Assembly (NCBI GenBank): GCA_021818875.1
Contig: JAKASW010000006.1
Coordinates: 1-40,605 of the forward strand
Length of the DNA: 40,605 nucleotides
Source: Bacteroidota bacterium
GTDB taxonomy: Bacteria > Bacteroidota > Ignavibacteria > Kryptoniales > JAKASW01
Reading direction: 5' to 3'
Part shown: piece by piece, positions 7,856-17,130 of the stretch
How positions within the stretch are numbered: the first letter of the stretch is position 1
How the letters are laid out: each line of letters begins with the position of its first letter
Program-made: the position numbers and the translations under genes
Notes under the pieces: generated by a model
Told to the model about the DNA's origin: nothing
The model's database searches: none
The model's input: the letters and a program-made list of their open reading frames with translations, nothing else

Positions 7856-9263
7856 TATCACTTCTCTGCAAATAATCCTGGTACTTCACTGGCTTCATGA
7901 TTTCTATTCCAAGCCACGCACAAAACTCGTTTATTTCGGATGTGATGTCCTCATCGACGTAGGCTAAATGATGAGGTACAGCATTCACCAGAAGTGTGTT
8001 CATGTAATCTTCGCTCGATGTCGGCTGGCCGTTTATTCTGATGTCATTCATCCAGGAACTGCATCCTTTATAAATCGGTGATTCTCTCTCGTAGAATTTT
8101 CCGTTGGCTACAAATGCACTTGCATCGTTCTCCATAAACCGGAGGGCCGTAAGATCCGTCGGCTTCATCCTTCCGTCCCGGACCGTTCCCATCTTGTCAC
8201 GGTTGAAATGGTTTGCTAATCTGAATCCGCTTTTGTCGAACCAGTTCTTCGGTACGTTCCCGCAGTGCCAGATATAGATCGAGTCGTTCTTTTGATCCCA
8301 GCCCGACAGATCCATGAGGACTGTTTCCCTTCCACTCAAGTATTTCAAAGTCATCATCGAGATCGCCCCAAGCACATCCGTCTCAGTTGCTGCGATTGTA
8401 TTGTGATCAAGCTGGTTCAGTCTACCTATCGTCGAGCAAACCATAAGTCCAATTCTGCCGGGTACCTCCGGCCAGCATCGGAAGCTCACTGCAGATGCAT
8501 TATGCTTCGCAATGATTCTCTCGAACGCTACCTCCGCACCTGCAGATTTCGAAACATCTGCTTCCGAAGTGTCAGCTCCGTTGCTTTCTTTCACTATTTC
8601 ATTAACTCTGTTGGCCAATCCTCCGTCTTTCATTGCGGTCTCGTATTCGGCGTAGAATTCCTCAAGCTCGAGTTTCTCAACTGTAACTCCGAATATACTT
8701 CTGAGATTCTCTGAATCATATTTCAGATCATGATACCCAAACTCGGTGTCCCCAATTTGGAGTATCTTCGCATCCTTCAGGTTCTTTATGGCCGTCAACG
8801 CTCTAACGGTAACCTCGAAACGTCTGCCGAACTGCGCTGACTCCGCATCTCCGAACAGCCATTTAACCGGTCTGTCGTATCCGGGAGCATATCTGCCAGC
8901 AATGCTCACGTAGAGGTTCGTGGCACAGAATGAATTGAGAGGAAGAGGTCCACCTGTGGTGGACTCTTCGACCGCCCAAATTGCGAGTCTCGACGAGCAT
9001 GAGAAGAACGGCAATATCATGTTACCGTCCGCGAACGATGAGTTCTGTATGACCACGAAGTCCACATTCTTAGCTTCCAGATCTCTTGCAACCTCCTCTG
9101 CATCGGCAAGAGTCTCCATTCCTTTGTGGACCGGGATGAAGTCAAATCCCAATTCTTCACTCTTCTTCTCTATGACCTCGATACTATGATTTAACACTGA
9201 CCTCATATCACCCTTGAATATCGGTCGAAATGTTCCAGCAAGTGCTACCTTAAGTTTTTGCAT
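7842..9263 (-). CDS. L-fucose/L-arabinose isomerase-like protein
   Basis: This 473-residue protein resembles the FucI/AraA sugar-isomerase superfamily. The N-terminal half is Rossmann-like (VALAGTFRPIFKGD, then FVVIQNSSFADGNMI). The second half has the family's catalytic-region pattern: FRCWPEVP, IAATETDVLGAISMMTLKYL with the probable metal-binding Glu, VLMDLSG with an Asp, and IYIWHCGNVPKNW with a conserved His. Such enzymes convert an aldose to a ketose using a divalent metal. It is shorter than E. coli FucI (about 590 residues) and belongs to the shorter FucI-like group whose substrates are mostly unassigned. It is the first gene of a tight run (isomerase, kinase, epimerase, aldolase). An AAAGGT element precedes the ATG. 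Candidate substrates are a 6-deoxy sugar or 6-deoxy-6-sulfo-glucose; I cannot decide from sequence. Confidence 0.82.
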   Translation of the reverse strand: MQKLKVALAGTFRPIFKGDMRSVLNHSIEVIEKKSEELGFDFIPVHKGMETLADAEEVARDLEAKNVDFVVIQNSSFADGNMILPFFSCSSRLAIWAVEESTTGGPLPLNSFCATNLYVSIAGRYAPGYDRPVKWLFGDAESAQFGRRFEVTVRALTAIKNLKDAKILQIGDTEFGYHDLKYDSENLRSIFGVTVEKLELEEFYAEYETAMKDGGLANRVNEIVKESNGADTSEADVSKSAGAEVAFERIIAKHNASAVSFRCWPEVPGRIGLMVCSTIGRLNQLDHNTIAATETDVLGAISMMTLKYLSGRETVLMDLSGWDQKNDSIYIWHCGNVPKNWFDKSGFRLANHFNRDKMGTVRDGRMKPTDLTALRFMENDASAFVANGKFYERESPIYKGCSSWMNDIRINGQPTSSEDYMNTLLVNAVPHHLAYVDEDITSEINEFCAWLGIEIMKPVKYQDYLQRSDNVRR

Positions 9264-9427
9264 GACATATTACCTTTCGATTCAATGCTTATCCAACAGT
9301 TCTACAGCTTCCTCAAGCGAATCTGGACAGATTAAGTGTAAGAAATGAGTAATTCGAAATGACTTTTATGATCCTTACAATTAGGAACCAGTCTTAATCA
9401 GACAGCCGCGGACGCACCAATTTCTTA

Positions 9428-9547
9428 CTAGTCAATCGGGTTGTCTCCATCGAGATTTTCCCTGCCGGCGACTTCGTACTTGACTTCGCCACCTCCATAA
9501 TAGTTAGGTTCACCAAAGGGTTGCAATTCTATAGACGCTTCTAGAAG
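9428..9547 (-). pseudogene. C-terminal coding remnant, unidentified
   Basis: A 39-residue open stretch preceded and ended by stops reads as plausible protein (IELQPFGEPNYYGGGEVKYE, then VAGRENLDGDNPID and a TAG stop). It has no start codon or ribosome site, so it looks like the tail of a deleted gene. I do not recognise the family. It may equally be chance. Confidence 0.25.
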
Positions 9548-9602
9548 TCAAGCCGAAAAGTGTAACCACGGCCAAAGGCATCACTTCGTGACAAATCACC
9601 AA

Positions 9603-9622
9603 CCTGCCTGGCGGTAGGCAGG
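9603..9622. repeat. Short palindromic repeat CCTGCCT-N6-AGGCAGG
   Basis: The 20 bases CCTGCCTGGCGGTAGGCAGG contain 7-bp inverted arms around a 6-nt loop. From memory, very similar CCTGCC...GGCAGG elements are scattered between genes in many Bacteroidota-group and candidate-phylum genomes. Only one copy is visible here, so genome-wide dispersal is an inference. Confidence 0.5.
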
Positions 9623-9922
9623 GCCACTAAGTATTGTACAACGACACCAATACCAAACATTTTTCTTTGAGCCTTTGAGTCTTTGTGGTTTCCAGAGGGG
9701 TTCTCTGCCTGGCATCTAGAGACGTTCGACCCGTCACCAACGACTCTGAAATCGTCTGCGATGAATGCAGATTTATCCAGTGACCCATCCGACAAACATG
9801 TTTTTGAAAGTATCAATATGCTGTCCTTATACCCATCGATGAGGAACTCGGATGGTCCGAATCATCCAATTCAAGATCTGCGAAGTATGGAAGATGGTTG
9901 ATGCAAGGACAAAGAGGTTGAC

Positions 9923-11374
9923 CTATAATTTGAATATTACGAGTTTGAGTTCGGTCATTTCTTCAATGGCGTACTTCAGACCTTCGCGTCCCATGCCGCT
10001 ATCCTTTACCCCACCGTACGGCATGTGGTCGACCCTGTAACTGGGCACATCATTTATCAACACCGCACCTGCCTTTATCTCACGCGCAGCCTTCATGGCC
10101 TTGCCTAGATCATTCGTGTATACCCCTGCATTAATACCAAAACGAGATGAGTTGACTAGTCTTAAAGCTTCATCAAAAGTGTCGTAGGTTGTTACCGCCA
10201 CAAGCGGGCCGAAGACTTCTTCGCTGAATACTCTCATATCCGGTTTCACGTCGGTGAGCACCGTCGCCATGATCGCGTTCCCATCCCGCTGGCCACCGGT
10301 TGCCACTTTTGCTCCACGCCTCCTTGCTTCGTCTATCCAATCCAGTACACGGGTGACATCCTTCTGTGTTATCAGAGCCGAAATATCGGTTGTATCCTCG
10401 AATGGATTTCCCACTCTCAGCTTCTCCACCGCCTCAGTAAGCTTCTTCACGAATTCTTTTTCGATCTTGTTCTGTATAAGTATCCTCTGCGTCGATATAC
10501 ACACTTGTCCCGAATGTGCATAGCCGCCCTGTACGCATCGGGTCACCGCCTCGTCGATCCTCGAATCGTCGTCAACAATCACCGCAGAATTGGAGCCGAG
10601 TTCAAATGTGAATCGCTTGAAACCGGCAACATCGCGGATGTGCTTGCCGACCTCGGGACTTCCGGTGAAGGAAACCATCACGACTCTTGGATCTTTCACA
10701 AGTTGTTCACCAACGGCCGAACTTCCTGTTACTACGTTAAACACCCCTTTGGGAACATCTGCTTTTTCGATCAATTCAGCAAGTTTGAGGGCGATGATCG
10801 GAGTTGAGGATGCCGGTTTTAGAACAACCGTATTGCCGGCCGCAATTGCAGGCGCTACCTTGTGCGCAACAAGATTAAGTGGTGCATTGAAGGGAGAGAT
10901 TGCCGCAATGACGCCAATCGGTTCACGAACTGTGTATGCCACCCTTCCCGAGCCTGTTGACACAGCGTCGAGGGGCACAGTCTCTCCATGAATCCTTTTT
11001 GCCTCCTCGGCCGCAATCGTGAACGTATCTGTGGCACGTGCGACTTCCCCTCGCGATTCTCTTATGACCTTGCTGTTCTCCGACGTGATGGTCTTCGCAA
11101 GTTCTTCGGAGTGCTCAGCAAGAAGCTCGGCTATGCTCTTTAAAAGCTTGTATCTATGAAATGATGTGGTCTTTGAAAAGCTCTCAAATGCTTCTGATGC
11201 GACATCTATCGCGGCGTCGATCTGTGAAGGTTCTGCAATAGGTACACGTCCCACAAGAGAACCATCATATGGAGATCTTACTTCAAAGGTCCTTCCAGAG
11301 CCCACCCACTCACCGCCGATAAACATCTTGTAAAGCTTCTCATCATTAGTCTTTTCGGTCCCTGTGTTATTCAT
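9923..11374 (-). CDS. NAD(P)-dependent aldehyde dehydrogenase
   Basis: The protein is 483 residues when started at ATG 11374; the track's longer form adds 35 residues that overlap the upstream gene and lack domain similarity. It is a standard ALDH: ISPFNAPLN (159-167, oxyanion Asn163), VSFTGSPEVG (234-243), FELGSNSAVIV (257-267, general base Glu258) and HSGQVCISTQR (287-297, catalytic Cys292). The LGSNS/QVCIS pattern is that of the lactaldehyde/phosphonoacetaldehyde-type branch rather than betaine-aldehyde enzymes. It oxidises an aldehyde to the acid in the cytosol. It starts 7 nt after the 2-hydroxyacid dehydrogenase stop, so the pair is an operon. In context its substrate could be a three-carbon aldehyde from the aldolase (lactaldehyde, glyceraldehyde or sulfolactaldehyde). 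Confidence 0.95.
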   Translation of the reverse strand: MNNTGTEKTNDEKLYKMFIGGEWVGSGRTFEVRSPYDGSLVGRVPIAEPSQIDAAIDVASEAFESFSKTTSFHRYKLLKSIAELLAEHSEELAKTITSENSKVIRESRGEVARATDTFTIAAEEAKRIHGETVPLDAVSTGSGRVAYTVREPIGVIAAISPFNAPLNLVAHKVAPAIAAGNTVVLKPASSTPIIALKLAELIEKADVPKGVFNVVTGSSAVGEQLVKDPRVVMVSFTGSPEVGKHIRDVAGFKRFTFELGSNSAVIVDDDSRIDEAVTRCVQGGYAHSGQVCISTQRILIQNKIEKEFVKKLTEAVEKLRVGNPFEDTTDISALITQKDVTRVLDWIDEARRRGAKVATGGQRDGNAIMATVLTDVKPDMRVFSEEVFGPLVAVTTYDTFDEALRLVNSSRFGINAGVYTNDLGKAMKAAREIKAGAVLINDVPSYRVDHMPYGGVKDSGMGREGLKYAIEEMTELKLVIFKL

Positions 11375-11381
11375 CTCAACT

Positions 11382-12365
11382 TCACTGACCACTTTTGGCT
11401 TCTCCTTTCTTTGGAAGCGGAAAATTAACATAATTGACCGCCGCGAGCCCCTCCAAGACTCTCCTGACATCTCCCGCAACTGAGTCGATTACTTTTTCTT
11501 GTGCTTCTACAGTGAGTCCGGCAACATGCGGCGTCAACACCACGTTCTCCATACGGTTCAACTCAGACTCGGGAGGCGGCTCTTTCTCACGGACGTCAAG
11601 TCCGGCGCCCGCAATGATTCCCTCTCTCAATGCGCGAACTAAGTCTCGCTCAACTATCAGCTCGCCCCTGCCTGTGTTTATTATGATCGACCCCATTTTC
11701 ATCAGTTGCAACTTTGAGTAGTTTACCATGCCGCGGGTCTCATCCGTCAGTGGAAGATGGCAGGAGATGACGTCGGCATTCACGAACACCTCATCCAGGC
11801 TCTTCAAATCTGCACCTGCTTCTGTCACTAAATATCCGTAACGCGAAAGGAATTTATCGTAGGCGATGATTTTCATTCCGAATGCTCTCGCCCTGATTGC
11901 CACCCGAGCACCAACCTTGCCCAGTCCGAGGATGCCGAGCGTCTTTCCAAATAGTTCATTGCCGAGAAATTTGAACCTATCCCAGTGCCCGTTCGCCGTC
12001 GAAAGATGGCCAGCCGGTATCTTTCTGTACAATGCAAGGATCAGAGCAAAGGCATGCTCTGCAGTTGAAATTGAATTCTCGTTCGGTGCATAACATACCA
12101 CAATCCCATGTTTGCTAGCTGCTTCAACATCGATGTTGTCGTAGCCGACTCCGGCACGCCCTATCACCAGGAGAGATTGCGTTGCCTCAAGCAGCTTGCC
12201 GTCAACCTTAGTTTGATTCCTTACGATCATTGCCTTAGCTTCGCTGATCCGTCTCGAAAGAGAGTCACGGTCCTTCCACAAGTCCTCGTCTCCAAGAACG
12301 TCATAAGTCTTCTTGAGCTCCTCGATCGCTTTTCCGCTTATCTTTTCTGTTATGATAATATCCAC
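11382..12365 (-). CDS. D-isomer-specific 2-hydroxyacid dehydrogenase (SerA/SlcC-like)
   Basis: This 327-residue enzyme has the full 2-hydroxyacid dehydrogenase layout. It has an N-terminal substrate domain with VRNQTKVDG and GRAGVGYDNID, and a Rossmann domain GILGLGKVGARVA (about 143-155). The catalytic triad comprises Arg in NTGRGELI, Glu in DVREKEPPP and His in LTPHVAGLT. It lacks the C-terminal ACT domain of SerA. It interconverts a 2-oxo acid and a 2-hydroxy acid with NAD(P). The (S)-sulfolactate dehydrogenase SlcC belongs to this group and has about this length. Glyoxylate, hydroxypyruvate or phosphoglycerate are alternatives. Start is GTG at 12365 with AAGGA about 10 nt upstream. It directly precedes the aldehyde dehydrogenase, suggesting that the acid made by that enzyme is its substrate. 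Confidence 0.92.
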   Translation of the reverse strand: MDIIITEKISGKAIEELKKTYDVLGDEDLWKDRDSLSRRISEAKAMIVRNQTKVDGKLLEATQSLLVIGRAGVGYDNIDVEAASKHGIVVCYAPNENSISTAEHAFALILALYRKIPAGHLSTANGHWDRFKFLGNELFGKTLGILGLGKVGARVAIRARAFGMKIIAYDKFLSRYGYLVTEAGADLKSLDEVFVNADVISCHLPLTDETRGMVNYSKLQLMKMGSIIINTGRGELIVERDLVRALREGIIAGAGLDVREKEPPPESELNRMENVVLTPHVAGLTVEAQEKVIDSVAGDVRRVLEGLAAVNYVNFPLPKKGEAKSGQ

Positions 12366-12511
12366 GTTGATGAGTCCTTTTCTGAAACAGAGCTGCGAAC
12401 ACAGTGCTCGAATCTCTTTCCCAGATTCGATTCTGCCAGATGCAGCTCATCGGTTTTAACTGAGTGAATATACATAGGCTCTTCAACCTTCAGGTGAAAG
12501 TTCTCTTATCG

Positions 12512-12533
12512 CATTCACCTCTTCGAATGCGTT
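12512..12533. repeat. Inverted repeat CGCATTC-N8-GAATGCG
   Basis: A perfect 7-bp dyad with an 8-nt spacer lies about 150 nt upstream of the 2-hydroxyacid dehydrogenase start, between it and the permease pseudogene. It has no following T-run on either strand, so it is not an obvious terminator. A regulator site is possible. It also overlaps a short open stretch (MNAFEEVNAIRELSPEG) that may be a gene remnant. Confidence 0.35.
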
Positions 12534-12557
12534 CATCAGTCCATTGAAGCGATCCTA

Positions 12558-13403
12558 TCATGCAGGTTTCAGCGCGCTCTTTCGTCCCACACTGTGTCCC
12601 TTAAGGCCATGGAACCCGACCTATGAGATCTGCAAACCGCAGAGGCCTGCTATGTGACCCATCGTCGGGGGCAAAACTGCGCCGCCCAAGATAGCCGCTA
12701 CTGACAGTGAAGACACCTGGCTTTTGTAGATTCCGGTTCCCTCAAGCGCCAGCGAAAAAGTGTTCGACCAGCCGATTGAAGTGAAGAGCCCAACTCCAAC
12801 CACACACCACATGGCAACCCTTCCGCCAGCTACGATTGCTATCAAAAGCAAAACTACGGTTGCTCCAATAAAGATCGTCAATGTCCGACTATCGTTCGAT
12901 TGCCCAGACTGGAACAGGAGCCAGCACGCGAGTAGAATTGGTAGATAATTCTTCGTGACAGAAAAGCCTGACAAGATCGTAAGGACCACGAAAGCGATAA
13001 TAGGAATCAAGGCCAAGATGATCTGCTTGTTCCGCTTCCACATTTCGCTAAGTTCCGTCGCGCCCATGAACCGCCCGACAGCATTCCACCCAGAACAGTG
13101 AAACGAACTTACTCGCTTCAACCATACTTAATCCAGCGATGCTCTTCTGCCCCAGAAAGCTAATGATCGAACTCCAATCGAGACTTCTCCACCAACGTAC
13201 ATGAATATTGCAATGACTCCTAAGATCACGTGCGGGTAATCTAATGCTTGTGCGCCTTTTTCGATCTTTCCTTCGCCGACATGCGGCAAAAGAACGAAGA
13301 AGATTGCGGCCAGTATGATGAACACTTTGAAGGAAGCGAGGTAAGGCACCTTTACGGATTCTGCACCGTTTACACCAGATCTATTGAAATATTGGAAAAT
13401 CAA
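12558..13403 (-). pseudogene. Broken MFS sugar permease (FucP/GluP glucose-galactose-fucose type)
   Basis: Two ORFs (13128-13403 and 12621-13121) are pieces of one major-facilitator sugar:H+ symporter of the FucP/GluP type. The first has IFMYVGGEVSIG, the hallmark of the second half of this family. After it the reading continues in another frame (FLGQKSIAGLSMVEASKFVS), then shifts again into GRFMGATELSEMWKRNKQ and a C-terminal half ending near AGLCGLQIS. A stop follows, then GFHGLKGHSVGR in the same frame with a small deletion. Helices 1-5 are absent, because the first fragment begins at about TM6 only 12 nt after the GH92 stop. At least two frameshifts, a 5' truncation and a stop show a dead gene. 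When intact it would have imported a neutral hexose or 6-deoxyhexose. Confidence 0.88.
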
Positions 13404-13415
13404 ATAGCCACCTTC

Positions 13416-15704
13416 CTATTTGCCGGAATCGATGGAGTAGGAGTACGGGAGGTCTTGCTTCTTGATTCCCCGGTTCTTATTGGGCACACTGCTCATCGTG
13501 AACCTGAGCGTGTCTCCTGACATGATATCATGGTACGTGATGTAATCTTTCGGATAGTCCACGCCGTTCAAGGTGGCTTTGGCTATGTACACATTCCTTT
13601 TGCTATTGTCGGGTGCCTCCACGACAAACTTCTTCCCGTTCTCAAGTGTAAGGATTACTTTCTTGAACAACGGCGAGCCGATAACAAATTGCCCGCTGCC
13701 GGGACAAACAGGATAGAACCCAATTGAAGAGAAAAGGTACCAGGCAGACATCGCACCTTCATCATCGTCACCGGGAAGGCCATTGGGATTCGGAGTGTAC
13801 AGCCACCTCATTGTTTGCCGCAGGTACCGCTGTGCCATCCACGGCTCACCGGTGTAGTTGTACAGATAGAGTGTGTGGAAGCTTGGCTCGTTCCCCATGT
13901 CATATTGTCCCTGACCAGCGATCATCATTTCCGTCATTTCATGGATCTGCCTGTGGTAGAACGAATAATCGAATGTCGGAAGCACTGTCATGAATGAATC
14001 GAGCTTTGCTATAAAAGCCTTATCTCCTCCCATGAGATTGATCAATCCCTGTGGATCGTGAAGCACACACCAGGTCCACTGCCATGCTGATCCCTCCGGG
14101 AAAACACCACCCCACTTGTCCACGATAAACGGAGTCTGCCACGTCCCGTTCAGGTTCCGCCCTCTCATGAAATTGTCCGACTTATCGAAGACGTTCCTGT
14201 AATTGTATGCCCTCTTCGCCAATGTATCTATCTCCGCTTTGGGGATGTGGAGAGCCTCCGCAAGCTTCATCGTAGCCCAATCGTCGTAAGAATACTCTAG
14301 AGTGCGCGAAACGCTGTAGTCTATGCCGACATTGCACGGGATATAACCAAGTTAATTATAGTACTTCGCACCCACTCTACCCAAGAAATTGTTAGGCGCC
14401 TCCCTGACACTATTCTTCATAATCCCCTCGTACAACGTCTTTATGTCATATCCCCTGATACCCATCAGGTAGGAGTCCGCAATTATCGATGCAGAATTAG
14501 ATCCGATCATCGAATTGCGATATCCCGGACTCGCCCATTCCGGGAGCCATCCGCCTTCCTTGTATGCATTAACCAGACCAGCCATCATGTGACTGTCCAC
14601 ATCGGGGTACATTACAGTCAGGAACGGAAATAGCGCCCTGAAGGTGTCCCAGAATCCGGTGTCGGTAAACATGTATCCCGGCAGAACCTTGCCGTTGTAC
14701 GGGCTGTAATGGACGATTTGATCAGACTTGTTGATTTCGTAGAACTCCCTTGGGAAAAGCATAGCATGGTACAGCGCCGTGTAGAACGTCGTCTTCTGTG
14801 CGTCCGTTGCACCTTCAATCCTGATCCTGCTTAACTGCTTGTTCCATACCTCCTTGTTCCTCTCCTTGATTTGGTCAAATGAGGCACCGCCAATTTCTCG
14901 ATCAAGGTTCAGCCATGCCTGATCATAGCTTATGAATGACGAGGCAACTTCTATCTCAATCACCTTTTTGTCGAGACCCTTAAACTCCACTACTGCACCG
15001 GCATGGTTTCCCTTCCTCTCCAGGCTGTTTTCATATAAACTCGAATCGTTCCATGTCCAAACCCTTTCGAATGGAGTCATGAACTTAAGAACAAAATAGT
15101 TGTGGAAATTAGCCGGCACCCCGCCGCTATTGTTCCGGCAATAACCAATGATTTCGTGTTTCCCAGGAATGACCTTTACGTAAGAGCCGTGGAAAAAGGC
15201 ATCAAGTACAAGATAGGACGGTTCGCCCGCCGGATAAGTAATCCTGAAATAAGCCGCTCGTTTGGTGGCTGTCATCTCGACCCACGTAGCATAATTGCCC
15301 AGGAACACACGATAGTAATATGGCTTTACGGTTTCTCTTTTGTGACTGAACCATGACGCCCTGTCGGCTTCCTGAAATTTCAATTTGCCCGTGACCGGCA
15401 TAATCGAGAAGGCACCATAATCGCCGATCCACGGCGACGGTTGGTGAGTCTCTCTGAATCCGACTATCTTGTTCTTTGTGTACTGGTATATCCAGCCGTT
15501 CCCCATCTTTCCGGTCTGCGGTGTCCAGAAGTTCATTCCCCACGGCAGCGCGATTGCCGGATACAGATTCCCATTCGACAAACTCGGCCGGGTCATCGTT
15601 CCAACCAACGGATTCACCCACCTGGTAAGATCCTCCTGTGACTTCTTCTCCTTGCCATAGATTACCATAGGAATGAGAAGGAGCAGCGCAAAGAAACTCT
15701 TCAT
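13416..15704 (-). pseudogene. GH92 alpha-mannosidase interrupted by one in-frame stop
   Basis: The ORFs at 14352-15719 and 13416-14270 are one gene. Between them the frame is unchanged and still codes (LGYIPCNVGIDYSVSRTLEY), broken only by TAA at 14352-14354 (codon 451). Total length of about 762 codons is normal for family GH92, calcium-dependent exo-alpha-mannosidases acting on mannans and N-glycans. Hallmarks are QYDMGNEPSFHTLYLYNYTG and GDDEGAMSAWYLFSSIGF in the C-terminal part and a cleavable signal (MKSFFALLLLIPMVIYG). The start is ATG 15704, with a perfect AGGAGG 5 nt upstream, five codons inside the track ORF. The stop could come from a single AAA or GAA change. The reading frame is otherwise intact, so the mutation is recent, a sequencing error, or the gene is partly read through. 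Confidence 0.93.
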
Positions 15705-15915
15705 TTTTCCTCCTGTCAAAATTTAACTCGGAATTGTCATTAGAATTACGAAGATCAAAGCCATAAACGAATCACACTAATCTGCACTCTTCAAAACAAA
15801 TGACACGAATGAATATGTTCAAGAACCTCCCACCGGTGATATTCACGAGTCTGGTCAGCAATTACTTGTGTCATTCGTGTTCCATCTTTTCTAATGACCG
15901 ATGAGGGCGTTTATC

Positions 15916-17067
15916 TCAGCCCTTAAGAACGATTACGTCTTGCATGATTCTATTCTTTTTTTCCGTGAGATTCTCCAGCAGGGTATCAAAATCATTCTTG
16001 AATCTCTTCAAGCCGTCATCCAGCAATCGTTGGGACACCGTTACCATCTCAACGCCGCACAATTTCAGATAAATAAGGTCTTTCTCCACATTTTCCATAT
16101 CCGATTCGATAGAATCCTCAGCCACTGTACCATGATTGGCAAAAGCAGCTATGGTTTCCTCCGGCAGGGTGGTCACGGTGTTGCGCCCAATTAGAGGATC
16201 GACATATCTAACGTCGCTGTACTTCGGGTTCTTGGTACTCGTACTCGCCCAAAGCGGCCTCTGCACCATGGTATCTTTTTGTGCCAGCGCTTCCCATCTT
16301 TCTCCGGAGAAAATCCTCTTGAAAGCCTGATATGCCTGTTTTGCATTCGCCACCGCGGCCTTTCCCATTACATCATTTATATCAAATGAATGGTCCCAAC
16401 CGATCTTCGAAGCTGCTCTCTCTGAAAGTAAACCATCCACTAATGTATCGATTCGACTGAGGAAAAAGCTTGCGACGGACCTGATCCTGTTGACAGGTTT
16501 ACCTTCAGCCACTCTTCTTTCCAGTGCGTTGATGTAGGCATCAGTGACAGCCTTGTAGGTTGCAAGAGAGAATATAAGAGTAATGTTTATGTTAATACCT
16601 TCATAGAGCATTTGTTCGATGGCAGGCAACCCTTCGGGCGTGGCGGGAATTTTTATAAAGGAATTCTCACGATTCACTTTTTTAAAAAGTCTCCTGGCCT
16701 CGGCCATAGTGCCCCCGGTATCATTTGCAAGGTGTGGAGATACCTCCAGACTTACAAACCCGTCGACGCCGTCAGACTTGTCGTACACCGGGCGCATGAT
16801 GTCACAAGCGTTTTGTACGTCTTCAACAGCAAGCTCTTCATAGACTTCCTTAACAGGTCTCTTCTCTTTGAAAAGTTTTACTATTTGATCGTCGTAGGCG
16901 TCGCTATTTGAAATTGCCTTGTTGAAGATACTGGGATTCGTCGTGACTCCGCGAAGTCCTTCCTCGCGAACCATTCGTTCTAGCTCGCCGCTCGTAATTT
17001 TCAATCTTGCTAGGTTATCGAGCCAGTAGCTCTGACCGCACTTAATAAGTTCCTGTAATCTATTCAT
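15916..17067 (-). CDS. tal: Transaldolase
   Basis: This 383-residue enzyme has the elements of long-type bacterial transaldolases: GVTTNPSIFNKAI (40-52), DGFVSLEVSP (102-111), SFIKIPATPEGL (136-147) with the Schiff-base Lys139, INITLIFSLATY, and SVASFFLSRIDTLVD. It transfers a dihydroxyacetone unit between sugar phosphates in the cytosol. TTAGGAG lies about 6 nt before the ATG. It follows the sorbitol-type dehydrogenase gene by about 60 nt. Pentose-phosphate function is the default reading. Some sulfosugar and other catabolic clusters also use a transaldolase, but those are usually short-type; the long form here argues for an ordinary role. About 210 nt without genes separate it from the GH92 remnant. 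Confidence 0.95.
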   Translation of the reverse strand: MNRLQELIKCGQSYWLDNLARLKITSGELERMVREEGLRGVTTNPSIFNKAISNSDAYDDQIVKLFKEKRPVKEVYEELAVEDVQNACDIMRPVYDKSDGVDGFVSLEVSPHLANDTGGTMAEARRLFKKVNRENSFIKIPATPEGLPAIEQMLYEGININITLIFSLATYKAVTDAYINALERRVAEGKPVNRIRSVASFFLSRIDTLVDGLLSERAASKIGWDHSFDINDVMGKAAVANAKQAYQAFKRIFSGERWEALAQKDTMVQRPLWASTSTKNPKYSDVRYVDPLIGRNTVTTLPEETIAAFANHGTVAEDSIESDMENVEKDLIYLKLCGVEMVTVSQRLLDDGLKRFKNDFDTLLENLTEKKNRIMQDVIVLKG

Positions 17068-17130
17068 TGTTACTCCTAAGAATTCTCAACGATTCATGAG
17101 TGGGAAATTTTCCAGGCACAATTTCGGCCT

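Larger units (their letters stand above)
9264..9922. other. Long intergenic stretch with decayed fragments and dispersed repeats
   Basis: About 660 nt separate the isomerase-like gene from the aldehyde dehydrogenase. I see no intact gene; the 91-residue minus ORF in the track lacks protein-like features and spans repeat DNA. Present are a C-terminal coding remnant (listed separately), a palindromic repeat at 9603-9622, and a low-complexity phrase CTTTGAGCCTTTGAGTC near 9666. The promoter for the isomerase-kinase-epimerase-aldolase run is presumably in the first 100 nt, but I could not identify -35/-10 elements. Confidence 0.4.

Noticed and set aside
9541-9816. 91-residue minus ORF as a gene
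   Set aside because: It crosses the palindromic repeat and the CTTTGAG phrase, has no ribosome site and no protein-like pattern.
15916-17067. Transaldolase as a sulfofructose transaldolase (sulfo-SFT pathway)
   Set aside because: The protein is a long-type pentose-phosphate transaldolase, is separated from the candidate sulfosugar genes by pseudogenes, and an aldolase is already present.
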